A DNA stretch of 64,000 nt from an uncultured Sphingomonadaceae bacterium. Its GTDB lineage: Bacteria > Pseudomonadota > Alphaproteobacteria > Sphingomonadales > Sphingomonadaceae. How positions within the stretch are numbered: the stretch's first letter is position 1; every line of letters begins with the position of its first letter. A model generated the notes under the pieces. It was not told the DNA's origin, did not search any database, and was given only the letters and a program-made list of their open reading frames with translations. Below are positions 29,261 to 37,385 of this stretch, in pieces. The translations under genes were made by a program, and so were the position numbers. Location: positions 434,001 to 498,000 of the forward strand of contig CANKZR010000002.1 of NCBI GenBank assembly GCA_947488625.1, read 5' to 3'.

Positions 29261-29542
29261 TCAGACACCGGTCCCGTCGGGCGCGGCATCCATCACCGAA
29301 TCGGGCTTCGAAACAGGGCTGGCCGCATCGGGCACGTTGCCGTCGTCCGCCACGCCGCCTTCGAGAATGAAGCGTCGATCGCAGTAGCCGCAATCGACGT
29401 AGCCCTTCTCGTCGATCTGCATGTAAACGCGCGGGTGGCCGAGACTGACGGGAAGGTAGTTCTCTCCGCCGCGTATGTCGCCTGCGCCATCGCACCAGAC
29501 GCGGGGCGTATCGACGATAGTGGTTTCGGGTATGTGATCCAT
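29261..29542 (-). CDS. CHCC zinc-finger domain protein (NDUFS6-like)
   Basis: A 93-residue protein with a zinc-finger CHCC module, as in the mitochondrial complex I subunit NDUFS6 and many small alphaproteobacterial proteins. Likely ligands: Cys in RVWCDGAG, His in LGHPRVYMQID, and the pair in YVDCGYCDRRFIL. After residue 63 the tail is acidic and probably disordered (ADDGNVPDAASPVSKPD). The start lies next to the divergent ABC ATPase gene, so the promoters share about 60 bases. A complex I role is only inferred from the domain. Confidence 0.88.
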   Translation of the reverse strand: MDHIPETTIVDTPRVWCDGAGDIRGGENYLPVSLGHPRVYMQIDEKGYVDCGYCDRRFILEGGVADDGNVPDAASPVSKPDSVMDAAPDGTGV

Positions 29543-29600
29543 GATGCAAGCGCTCCTATCGCTTTACGCGAGGATCGAAAAGCCCCTAAGGGCTGCTGCC

Positions 29601-30545
29601 ATGGCCGAAGCAGCAATCGAAATCCGCGATCTGGTGAAGGAATATGCAGGATCGGGCGACGAACCGCCCAAACTTGCATTGAAAGGCGTCAGCTTCGATG
29701 TGCCCGAAGGCAGTGTTTTCGGCCTGCTGGGGCCCAATGGTGCGGGCAAATCCACGCTGATCAACATCATGGCGGGCCTGGTCAACAAGACCGGAGGGCA
29801 GGTGAAGATCTGGGGCCACGATATCGACACCGATCACCGCAATGCGAAGCTGAATATCGGCATCGTGCCTCAGGAAATCGTGTTCGACCCCTTCTTCACC
29901 CCGTTCGAGGTGCTGGAGAACCAGGGCGGCTTCTACGGCATTTCCAAGGCGCTGCGACGGTCGGAGGAACTGCTGAAGGCGGTGCGGCTGGCAGACAAGC
30001 GCAACGCCTATGCCCGCACGTTGTCGGGCGGGATGAAACGGCGGCTGCTGATCGCAAAGGCCATGGTGCATTCCCCGCCGATCCTGGTGCTGGACGAGCC
30101 GACTGCCGGCGTGGACGTGGAACTGCGAAAGCAATTGTGGGATCTCGTCAACGATCTCAATGCGGAAGGGGTGACCGTGGTGCTGACCACCCATTACCTC
30201 GAGGAAGCCGAGGAGCTTTGCGAACAGATCGCGATCATCAACCACGGCGAACTGATCGCCAACAAGCCCACGCGCGAGCTGGTGGGCATGATGGGTGAGA
30301 AGATCGTTGCTGTTACAGTGGACGCGGATATCGGCGATCTTCCCTCGGACCCCCGATTTCACAAGTGCGAGAAGGTGGGTGATCGGGTGATGGAGATCAC
30401 CTTCGACAAGGGAGAGACGACGGCGGGCCAGGTGCTGGCGCAGGTGCAGGAGCAAGGCTTCGTGATCGACGATGTATCTACCCGCGAGGCCGATCTGGAG
30501 GATGTCTTCGTGCAGCTTACTTCGCAGGATGATGCCCAGCAGTAG
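29601..30545 (+). CDS. ABC transporter ATP-binding protein (ABC-2/DrrA-like)
   Basis: ATPase subunit of an ABC-2-type exporter, 314 residues. Motifs: Walker A GPNGAGKST, Q-loop VPQEIVFDPFFTPFEV, signature LSGGMKRRLLIAKAM, Walker B ILVLDEPTAGVD and the H-loop TTHYLEEAEELCEQ. A C-terminal regulatory region (residues 225-310) is typical of DrrA/YadG-like proteins. No permease gene is next to it: the following gene is a convergent 53-residue protein. The ATG at 29601 was chosen because upstream in-frame codons overlap the divergent zinc-finger gene and lack homology. Confidence 0.92.
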   Translation: MAEAAIEIRDLVKEYAGSGDEPPKLALKGVSFDVPEGSVFGLLGPNGAGKSTLINIMAGLVNKTGGQVKIWGHDIDTDHRNAKLNIGIVPQEIVFDPFFTPFEVLENQGGFYGISKALRRSEELLKAVRLADKRNAYARTLSGGMKRRLLIAKAMVHSPPILVLDEPTAGVDVELRKQLWDLVNDLNAEGVTVVLTTHYLEEAEELCEQIAIINHGELIANKPTRELVGMMGEKIVAVTVDADIGDLPSDPRFHKCEKVGDRVMEITFDKGETTAGQVLAQVQEQGFVIDDVSTREADLEDVFVQLTSQDDAQQ

Positions 30546-30588
30546 TCGCACGTTGATCTAGCGGGCCGTGCCTTTCGCAATACGGCGC

Positions 30589-30750
30589 CTAATCGGACGC
30601 TTTCACGTCGCGCCGCCATTTGTGCTTGCCCACGTGCTTTATCGGTTCATGACAGTGCGCGCAGCGGCTGACGAAGGTTTCGCCATTCCAGTCGGCACGG
30701 CGACCGGGCGGCTCGTGGCGATCCAACCAACAGAGGAGTTGCGAGTACAT
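30589..30750 (-). CDS. Small Cys-x2-Cys protein
   Basis: A 53-residue protein starting MYSQLLCWLDRHEPPGRR, with a possible metal-binding pair CAHC and a basic tail (HVGKHKWRRDVK). The pattern CxxC-x3-IxH-x3-HKWRR suggests a small zinc-ribbon-like fold. GGAG lies 8 bases before the ATG at 30750, which is better placed than the upstream TTG/ATG choices. It is convergent with the ABC ATPase gene. No function is known to me. Confidence 0.65.
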   Translation of the reverse strand: MYSQLLCWLDRHEPPGRRADWNGETFVSRCAHCHEPIKHVGKHKWRRDVKASD

Positions 30751-30928
30751 ACCGTATACTCCTTTCCGGTGCTTCAATAGGTATGGCACAGGACTCGGCC
30801 CGCCTTGCTGCGCTGCAGCATATCACTAGGTATTTACCTCTGGCAACCGTGTTGCGCTGCAGCGATACGTCTTGCCTGAATTGCTCCGGCCTTGCGGCGG
30901 GGTGGGACTGCGGGCAAGGATTGCCACG

Positions 30929-32521
30929 ATGAATGAAAAATCGAGCGAACATGACGTACTGGTAATCGGCTCCGGCGCCGCCGGGCTGACGGCGGCGCTA
31001 ACCCTGGCGACCCGGCTGCGGGTGCTGGTACTGGCCAAGGGAAAGCTCACCAGCGGCTCTACCGCCTGGGCGCAGGGCGGGATCGCTGCCGTGCTGGATA
31101 CAGGCGATACGTTCAACGATCACATCAGGGATACGATGGTGGCCGGCGCCGGTCTGAACGATCGCGAAACCGTGGAGTTCGTGATCGAGCGTGCACCTGC
31201 CGCGATCGATCGCCTGTGCGAGCTGGGGGTGCCTTTCAACCGCGCGAGTGGAGACCTGCACCTTACCCGAGAGGGCGGCCATTCGCACCGCCGGATCGTG
31301 CATGTAAACGATGCCACCGGCTGGGCGGTGCAGGCGGCATTGCTGAAGGCCGCAGAGGAAAACCCCAACATCACCCTGCTGCCCGACCGCAGCTGTATCG
31401 ACCTCATCACCGGTCGCCACGAAGCGAAATATTCGGGCAGCGGCCGGGTATGGGGTGCCTATGCGCTGGATACGGCGACGGGCAAGGTGGAGGCCTATAC
31501 TGCGCGCGCCACGATCATGGCGGCAGGCGGGGCGGGGCGCGTCTACCAGTTCTCCACCGCGCCACGCGGGGCGACGGGTGATGGCATCGCCATGGCCTGG
31601 CGTGCGGGCGCGCGGGTTTCCAACATGGAAATGATGCAGTTCCACCCCACCTGCCTGTATAATCTGGAGGTGAAGAACTTCCTGATCACGGAAGCCGTGC
31701 GCGGGGAGGGCGGGCGCCTGTTCCATCCCGAGACCGGTCACCGCTTCATGCAGGATTACGATGCCGAGCGTATGGAACTGGCCCCGCGCGATGTGGTGGC
31801 CCGCGCCATCGACGACCAGATCAAGCGTTTCGGCCTGGACTACGTGCACCTCGATATCAGTCACCAGTCACCCGAATTCGTGCGCGAGCATTTCCCCACC
31901 ATCCATGAAAAGCTGCTGGGCCTGGGCATCGACATGACGACCGGTCCGATCCCGGTGGTACCGGCGCAACACTATACCTGCGGCGGAGTGGTGATAGACC
32001 TGAATGGCCGAACCGATCTGCCCGGCCTCTACGCTGCGGGCGAATGTACCGAGAGCGGTCTGCATGGCGCCAACCGCCTCGCGTCCAATTCGCTGCTCGA
32101 ATGTTTCGTTTTCGGAGAGGCAGCCGCAAGCGACGTGCTGGCGCACTGGGATGGATTCGAGGCCGTGCCAGACATTCGGGAATGGGACGAAAGCCGCGTG
32201 ACCGATTCCGACGAGGAAGTGGTCATCAAGCAAAACTGGACCGAGATCCGCCGGATGATGTGGAACTATGTCGGCATCGTGCGCACGACCAAGCGGCTGG
32301 AGCGGGCGAAGAACCGCATCGATCTGCTAACCAGCGAGATCGAGGATTACTACGGCAATTTCCGCGTCACCACGGACCTGATCGAACTCAGGAACCTGCA
32401 CCAGTGCGCAGACCTGATCGTGCAGAGCGCACTGCGTCGCCATGAAAGCCGGGGGCTGCATTACACACTGAATTATCCCGAAACTGACGAGGCTGCGCGC
32501 GACACGGTATTGGTTCCATAA
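30929..32521 (+). CDS. nadB: L-aspartate oxidase
   Basis: FAD enzyme oxidising L-aspartate to iminoaspartate, the first step of de novo NAD synthesis. The 530-residue protein has the FAD-binding VIGSGAAGLTAALTLA, STAWAQGGIAAVL, substrate-binding HSHRRIVHVNDATGWAV, and GLHGANRLASNSLLECFVFGEAA. The C-terminal helical domain is complete. Start ATG at 30929 follows AAGGATTG. No nadA or nadC gene is adjacent. It is followed after 56 bases by a universal stress protein gene. Confidence 0.94.
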   Translation: MNEKSSEHDVLVIGSGAAGLTAALTLATRLRVLVLAKGKLTSGSTAWAQGGIAAVLDTGDTFNDHIRDTMVAGAGLNDRETVEFVIERAPAAIDRLCELGVPFNRASGDLHLTREGGHSHRRIVHVNDATGWAVQAALLKAAEENPNITLLPDRSCIDLITGRHEAKYSGSGRVWGAYALDTATGKVEAYTARATIMAAGGAGRVYQFSTAPRGATGDGIAMAWRAGARVSNMEMMQFHPTCLYNLEVKNFLITEAVRGEGGRLFHPETGHRFMQDYDAERMELAPRDVVARAIDDQIKRFGLDYVHLDISHQSPEFVREHFPTIHEKLLGLGIDMTTGPIPVVPAQHYTCGGVVIDLNGRTDLPGLYAAGECTESGLHGANRLASNSLLECFVFGEAAASDVLAHWDGFEAVPDIREWDESRVTDSDEEVVIKQNWTEIRRMMWNYVGIVRTTKRLERAKNRIDLLTSEIEDYYGNFRVTTDLIELRNLHQCADLIVQSALRRHESRGLHYTLNYPETDEAARDTVLVP

Positions 32522-32577
32522 TCGCGTTATGATGTGTTAGCATCTCACGGTCTTTGAGAGAGGATTGGAGAGATCGA

Positions 32578-33393
32578 ATGAGCAATTCCATTATTGCTGC
32601 GACCGATTTTTCGGCGCGGGCAGACCGTGCGGTGGATCGCGCCATCCGGCTGGGCGAGGAACTGGGCCTCGGAGTCGAACTGGTGCACGCGATCGAATAC
32701 AATCCCGGTCACAAGATAGATCACGACGCGCTGGACAGGCGCATGCGCGATATCCTGCCGGAAACGGATGTTCCCGTCAGCTTCTCCTATCCCGAGGGCT
32801 CCGTCCCTGCCGCGGTGGCCAACCGTGCGGAGGAGGTGGACGCGGCGATGATGGTGCTTGGGGTCGCGCGTTACAATTCCATCGGCGACTATTTCCTTGG
32901 CACTGCGGTTGACAGGATCGTCCGGGGAACCAGCAAGCCGGTGATCGTGGTGAAGAACCGTCCGCACGATCCCTACCGCAGGATACTTGTCGCGACCGAT
33001 TTTTCCGCCCCTTCGAGCGCCGCGCTCGACTGGGCGGGCTCCACCTTCCCCCAAGCCGAAATCTGCCTGTTGCATTCCTTCGGAGTTCCATTCGAAGCCT
33101 GGAACAAGGCGGGCTACGTCGCCGAGGAAATCGAGGCGGAAGCCAAGGAGAGGCTTGATGCGATGCTGGAGGAACTGCCAGCCGACCTGCGCTCGCGCTG
33201 CCAGCCCAAGGTGGTGCGCGGAAATCTATGTTCGGCAGTCAACCAGATGGTGGACGAGCAGGACATCAATCTCGTGGTCGTGGGGTCTCAGGGCGAGACG
33301 GGATTTCGCCATGCCACGATCGGCAGCCAGGCCAGCGCGGTGCTGGAGACGGCGAAAGCCGACACGGCACTGATAGGGCGGCGCGTCGGCTGA
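32578..33393 (+). CDS. Tandem universal stress protein
   Basis: A 271-residue cytoplasmic protein with two UspA domains. Each begins with the ATDFSA strand (IIAATDFSARADRAV and ILVATDFSAPSSAALD). Only the second keeps the nucleotide-binding pattern G-x2-G-x9-G-S (GSQGETGFRHATIGS), so ATP binding is expected in the C-terminal half. The first domain has GVARYNSIGDYFLGTA and may be regulatory. TGGAGAG lies before the ATG. A T-run at 33432-33439 may help end the transcript, although no strong stem is visible. Confidence 0.9.
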   Translation: MSNSIIAATDFSARADRAVDRAIRLGEELGLGVELVHAIEYNPGHKIDHDALDRRMRDILPETDVPVSFSYPEGSVPAAVANRAEEVDAAMMVLGVARYNSIGDYFLGTAVDRIVRGTSKPVIVVKNRPHDPYRRILVATDFSAPSSAALDWAGSTFPQAEICLLHSFGVPFEAWNKAGYVAEEIEAEAKERLDAMLEELPADLRSRCQPKVVRGNLCSAVNQMVDEQDINLVVVGSQGETGFRHATIGSQASAVLETAKADTALIGRRVG

Positions 33394-33541
33394 TCGCGTA
33401 TCCATGGGGGCACCCGCATATTGCGCACCCGCCTTTTTTTCGCCTCTTTTGGAAACAATCGCCAGTAGTGCCCGTTGGTGGGGCAAGACTGATGATAAAT
33501 GGCGGCAGCGAAGTTGCCGTGAACACGGATGGAGAACACGA

Positions 33542-33817
33542 ATGAAAAAGCTTATTCTTATTGCCACGGCTCCCGCTCTCGCACTTGCTGCTTGCGGTGA
33601 AGACAGTGCTGTCGAAGAACGCGGCGACATGCTGGAAGAGCAGGCTGATGCAATCGAGAACGTCGGCGACGATCGCGCGGGCCAACTTGAAGAAATGGCT
33701 GACGAAGCCAACACCGATGCCCGCGAAGACATGCTCAACGAGCGTGCCGAGGAAATCGACGACATCGGTGACGATGCGGCAGACGCCTTGAACGAGCGCG
33801 CCGACGAATTGGAATAA
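33542..33817 (+). CDS. Small acidic lipoprotein with internal repeats
   Basis: A 91-residue lipoprotein: signal peptide ending LALAAC (Cys19), then an acidic helical segment built of loosely repeated units of the type ADxIENxGDDRAGQLEE / AEEIDDIGDDAADALNE. The spacing favours a coiled coil. Its look recalls small Lpp-like or alanine-rich entry lipoproteins, but no family is recognised. It is followed by a strong terminator at 33852. Confidence 0.72.
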   Translation: MKKLILIATAPALALAACGEDSAVEERGDMLEEQADAIENVGDDRAGQLEEMADEANTDAREDMLNERAEEIDDIGDDAADALNERADELE

Positions 33818-33851
33818 TACAGACAGGGCCGTTAAGATGGCCATTTGCAGG

Positions 33852-33884
33852 AAGGCCCTCGCCAGTACGGCGGGGGCCTTTCGC
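33852..33884 (+). terminator. Rho-independent terminator
   Basis: AAGGCCCTCGCC at 33852-33863 pairs with GGCGGGGGCCTT at 33869-33880 around a 5-base loop, followed by TCGCGTTT. It ends the acidic lipoprotein transcript. Confidence 0.75.
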
Positions 33885-33939
33885 GTTTCGGGATGATTTT
33901 ACGGGCGTCCGCATGGCCGTGCCGTGGAAATTTGTCGTC

Positions 33940-34158
33940 TCAGTCCATCATCAGCAGGAGAGCGAAGGCAAGGCCGGTGGCAGCGAGGAAAAGCCGCCAG
34001 CTCCAGAACAGGGTAATGTCCATGCCCACTTCGGGCACGATCACGTCGAACGGGAAGACCACCAGCGCCCCGCCCGTCGATCCGCCCGATCCGACGAAGA
34101 GTGCGACCAGCAGCGTCAGGAAGATGCCGAATGGTATCGCTTTCAACATTGCGATCAT
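33940..34158 (-). CDS. Small two-helix membrane protein
   Basis: A 72-residue protein with two predicted transmembrane segments, FGIFLTLLVALFVGSGG near the N-terminus and LFWSWRLFLAATGLAFALLLMM at the C-terminus, joined by a short loop (VIVPEVGMD). GGAG lies 7 bases before the ATG at 34158; a longer frame upstream has a charged, unrelated N-terminus. It is convergent with the acidic lipoprotein gene. No function is known to me. Confidence 0.68.
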   Translation of the reverse strand: MIAMLKAIPFGIFLTLLVALFVGSGGSTGGALVVFPFDVIVPEVGMDITLFWSWRLFLAATGLAFALLLMMD

Positions 34159-34747
34159 GAATGAACTCCCGTCCTGGGTAAAATTGCGATGTCTTTGCGT
34201 CATGCGCATGATGTTGCGCGGTCTGGCCCCTGCCTACCCCGGTTTGGTTAAGGCAGGCTTTCGATGGATCGTTGCGCTTGCCGATTCGATTGATTCACGA
34301 CGCCGCACCCCGACAGGTTTTTTTCCGCAGAATGATTTTGCCTCTTGCACTGTTCACGAGTCGAGGATGGACCACGCGTCGCACCGTGTTGGCGGCGTGG
34401 TACACCTGTCGGTCGGGTGTGGCGCAGCGGTAAATCGGCGTTAATGCCCTTGCGTGCTCGCCTCGCCTGATTCACAAGGGGTGGTGGTTGTCTTGCCGTA
34501 GCGACCTACTAGACCTAGATTTACGAAGCAGCGCGACATGGGTTGCGCAACGAATTTCGAGTCGGTTTGTAGGCGCAAATGGCCAGCTTCCAACGGAGCC
34601 GCGGGGGATAAGTAATCGCCCGCCGATGCATGTGCGAAAGGGTGCTGGCAGCTTGTCGGCTTCGAATCGGATCATGCGGATCGAATGCAGGGGCAAGGGG
34701 CATCGTTATGGTGCCGTTTGACCACATTGAACGGGGAACAGGGCCAG
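34159..34747. promoter_or_regulatory. Long gene-free leader region ahead of nrdA
   Basis: About 590 bases without a convincing gene, between a divergent small membrane protein gene and nrdA. It is visibly less GC-rich than its neighbours. It contains four GANTC (CcrM-type) sites at 34283, 34292, 34469 and 34664. Only modest inverted repeats are seen, such as ACACC/GGGTGT around 34400. I found no clear NrdR box and no B12-box motif. Short frames here look random. Confidence 0.4.
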
Positions 34748-36778
34748 ATGGAATTCCGGAACGGAGACGATGCAGCGATGGGGCTGGACGAGCAGATCAT
34801 GGACGACAGCGACACCAATCCGGGAAAACAGGGGCAGGCAACGAAGTCTGCCGACAAGAAAGCGGTTAGCATGGAAAAGAACGACATGGGCAGCGAAGAG
34901 CTGGTGAGTGAAGCGGCGGCCGGTGCGCTGGTCGAGGCCACCAAGGCTGCCCTCAAGCCCCAGAGCGATTCAAAGACGGTGAACCCGCGTCGTTTCACCA
35001 TTACAACCGATCCCGCGCGCGATGCCAACCTGACCGCATTCGGCAAGGAAACGCTGACCGATCGCTACCTGCTCCCGAACGAGAGCTATCAGGACCTGTT
35101 CGCCCGCGTGGCCGATGCCTATGCCGACGATCAGGAGCATGCGCAGCGGCTGTACGATTATATCTCCAACCTCTGGTTCATGCCTGCAACGCCCGTCCTT
35201 TCCAATGGCGGCACCGGGCGCGGCCTGCCGATCTCGTGCTATCTCAATTCCGTGTCCGACAGCCTCGACGGCATCGTCAACACCTGGAACGAGAACGTCT
35301 GGCTGGCTTCCAAGGGTGGCGGCATCGGCACCTATTGGGGCAACGTGCGCGGCATTGGCGAGCCTGTCGGCCTGAACGGCAAGACCAGCGGCATCATCCC
35401 CTTCGTGCGCGTGATGGACAGTCTGACGCTGGCGATCTCGCAAGGCTCCCTGCGGCGCGGTTCGGCAGCGTGCTATCTCGATGTCAGCCACCCGGAGATC
35501 GAGGAATTCCTCGAAATCCGCAAACCCAGTGGTGACTTCAACCGCAAGGCGCTGAACCTGCACCACGGCGTGCTGCTGACCGACGAGTTCATGGAAGCGG
35601 TGCGCGCGGGCGAGAAGTTTGCGCTGAAATCACCCAAGGACGGCAGCGTTCGCGGCGAAGTGGACGCGCGCAGCCTGTTCCAGAAGCTGGTGGAAACCCG
35701 CCTTGCCACGGGCGAGCCCTACATCGTGTTCTCCGACACGGTGAACCGCATGATGCCAAAGCATCACCGCGACCTGGGCCTGAAAGTCTCCACCTCCAAC
35801 CTGTGCAGCGAAATCACCCTGCCAACGGGCATCGACCACCTCGGCAACGATCGAACGGCGGTGTGCTGTCTTTCCTCGCTCAACCTGGAAAAGTGGGAAG
35901 AGTGGGAAGGCAACAAGACCTTCATCGAAGATGTCATGCGCATGCTCGACAACGTGCTGCAGGACTATATCGACCGCGCTCCAGAGGAAATGGCCCGCGC
36001 CAAGTATTCCGCCATGCGCGAACGCAGCGTCGGCATGGGCGTGATGGGCTTCCACTCCTTCCTCCAGTCCAAGGGCATAGGTTTCGAAAGCCCCATGGCG
36101 AAGGTGTGGAACCTGAAGATGTTCAAGCACATCAATGCCAAGGCGAACGAGGCATCGATGATGCTGGCCAAGGAACGCGGCCCCTGCCCCGATGCAGAGG
36201 AAATGGGCGCGATGGAGCGTTTCAGCTGCAAGATGGCAATCGCGCCCACCGCGTCGATCTCCATCATCTGCGGCGGCACCAGCGCCTGTATCGAGCCGAT
36301 CCCGGCGAATATCTACACCCACAAGACGCTGTCGGGCAGCTTCGTGGTGAAGAACCCGTACCTGGAAAAGATTCTCGACAAGAAATCGAAGAACTCCACG
36401 AACATCTGGAACTCGATCCTGGAGAAGGGCGGCAGCGTCCAGCACCTCGATTTCCTGACGCCGGAGGAGAAGGCCACCTTCAAGACCAGCTTCGAGATCG
36501 ATCAGCGCTGGCTGCTGGAATTCGCCGCAGACCGTTCGCCCTTCATCGATCAGGCGCAGTCGCTCAACCTGTTCATCCCGGCAGATGTCGACAAGTGGGA
36601 CCTTGCCATGCTGCACTTCCAGGCATGGGAGAAGGGCATCAAGTCGCTCTACTACCTGCGCTCGAAATCAGTGCAGCGCGCTGGCTTTGCCGGCGGCGTG
36701 GAAGCGGACAATACCGGCGAACCGGCGAAATACGAACTGCCGACGACCGACTACGACGAGTGTCTGGCCTGTCAGTGA
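34748..36778 (+). CDS. nrdA: Ribonucleoside-diphosphate reductase, alpha (large) subunit
   Basis: Catalytic subunit of class I ribonucleotide reductase, 676 residues. Seen: the active-site segment NLCSEITLPTG near residue 350, CCLSSLNLEKW, redox Cys in GLPISCYLNSV near 162, the allosteric/active-site loop ASKGGGIGTYWGNVR, and the C-terminal thioredoxin-linked CLAC. The first 75 residues are charged and probably disordered; an N-terminal ATP-cone is not evident, so dATP overall inhibition by the usual route seems absent. ATG at 34748 is used; inner ATGs (for example MEKNDMGSEEL) are possible. nrdB lies about 2.7 kb downstream, not adjacent. Confidence 0.95.
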   Translation: MEFRNGDDAAMGLDEQIMDDSDTNPGKQGQATKSADKKAVSMEKNDMGSEELVSEAAAGALVEATKAALKPQSDSKTVNPRRFTITTDPARDANLTAFGKETLTDRYLLPNESYQDLFARVADAYADDQEHAQRLYDYISNLWFMPATPVLSNGGTGRGLPISCYLNSVSDSLDGIVNTWNENVWLASKGGGIGTYWGNVRGIGEPVGLNGKTSGIIPFVRVMDSLTLAISQGSLRRGSAACYLDVSHPEIEEFLEIRKPSGDFNRKALNLHHGVLLTDEFMEAVRAGEKFALKSPKDGSVRGEVDARSLFQKLVETRLATGEPYIVFSDTVNRMMPKHHRDLGLKVSTSNLCSEITLPTGIDHLGNDRTAVCCLSSLNLEKWEEWEGNKTFIEDVMRMLDNVLQDYIDRAPEEMARAKYSAMRERSVGMGVMGFHSFLQSKGIGFESPMAKVWNLKMFKHINAKANEASMMLAKERGPCPDAEEMGAMERFSCKMAIAPTASISIICGGTSACIEPIPANIYTHKTLSGSFVVKNPYLEKILDKKSKNSTNIWNSILEKGGSVQHLDFLTPEEKATFKTSFEIDQRWLLEFAADRSPFIDQAQSLNLFIPADVDKWDLAMLHFQAWEKGIKSLYYLRSKSVQRAGFAGGVEADNTGEPAKYELPTTDYDECLACQ

Positions 36779-36809
36779 GGCATAATTGACTGGCTTTTTT
36801 CTCGAGAAT

Positions 36810-36845
36810 GGCCCCCGTGAGCAGTTGCTTATGGGGGCCTTTCTA
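36810..36845 (+). terminator. Rho-independent terminator after nrdA
   Basis: GGCCCCC at 36810-36816 pairs with GGGGGCC at 36833-36839, extended inward by GTGAGCA/TGCTTAT pairs, then TTTCTATTCTT. Confidence 0.75.
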
Positions 36846-36908
36846 TTCTTGGCCGGTCTTGTCATCTTCCCGGCCATGCTCTCGGTAATGATGCCGATCG
36901 TCAAATGA

Positions 36909-37067
36909 ATGAACAGCGATTGGGCCGATGCCGACTGGTGGCAGACCGGATGGCGGCTCATGAAAGGCTTCGCGGTTGTCATCTGTGCAGGGTTTGTCTT
37001 GTTGGGGGCTGGAAGGCTTCTTGTTTACAGCTGCATCAGGGCGGGGCTGATTGATAATCCATGGTAG
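36909..37067 (+). CDS. Candidate 52-residue single-span membrane protein
   Basis: A short frame beginning MNSDWADADWWQTGWRL, followed by one clear transmembrane stretch (GFAVVICAGFVLLGAGRLLVY) and ending in DNPW. Its ATG follows directly the TGA of an even smaller hydrophobic frame (36831-36908, 25 residues, starting MGAFLFLAGLVIFPAML) whose ATG lies inside the nrdA terminator. There is no strong Shine-Dalgarno. The amphipathic N-terminus and clean membrane span argue for coding; the short length argues for caution. Confidence 0.4.
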   Translation: MNSDWADADWWQTGWRLMKGFAVVICAGFVLLGAGRLLVYSCIRAGLIDNPW

Positions 37068-37100
37068 TGACTGCTTATTGATGGCCAGAAGGTAATGACC

Positions 37101-37385
37101 ATGAAGCCAACGCGCCTCGTCTTTGCAGCAAGCCTGCTTCTCATCCTCTCCGCCTGCGCGGGCCAGATCGATGCGGGCGTATCTTCCGCGGCCGAAGCGC
37201 CCGGTTTCTGGTGGGGCCTGTGGCACGGGTTCGTCTTCCCCTTCGCCTTCGTGGGCTCGCTGTTCGATGCCAGCATAGCCGTCTACGCGGTGCCCAATTC
37301 GGGCGGGTGGTATGATTTTGGCTTCTTCCTCGGCGTGACCGTGCTGGGCGGCGGCAGCGTGTTCGGATCGAAGAAGCGCCGTTAG
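37101..37385 (+). CDS. Small lipoprotein with membrane-like segments
   Basis: A 94-residue protein: lipobox LSAC near residue 19 after the signal MKPTRLVFAASLLLIL, then an aromatic/glycine-rich region (APGFWWGLWHGFVFPFAFV, NSGGWYDFGFFLGVTVLGGG) with two hydrophobic stretches, and a basic end (GSKKRR). AAGG lies 8 bases before this ATG; another ATG two codons earlier is too close to it. The role is unknown. The end is convergent with the NAT gene, overlapping by 4 bases. Confidence 0.72.
   Translation: MKPTRLVFAASLLLILSACAGQIDAGVSSAAEAPGFWWGLWHGFVFPFAFVGSLFDASIAVYAVPNSGGWYDFGFFLGVTVLGGGSVFGSKKRR

Noticed and set aside
34488-34721. A 77-codon frame in the nrdA leader
   Set aside because: Residue composition looks random, there is no ribosome site, and it overlaps the presumed promoter region.
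34159-34747. Cobalamin riboswitch or NrdR box ahead of nrdA
   Set aside because: I could not find a B12-box or a convincing pair of NrdR-type palindromes by eye.
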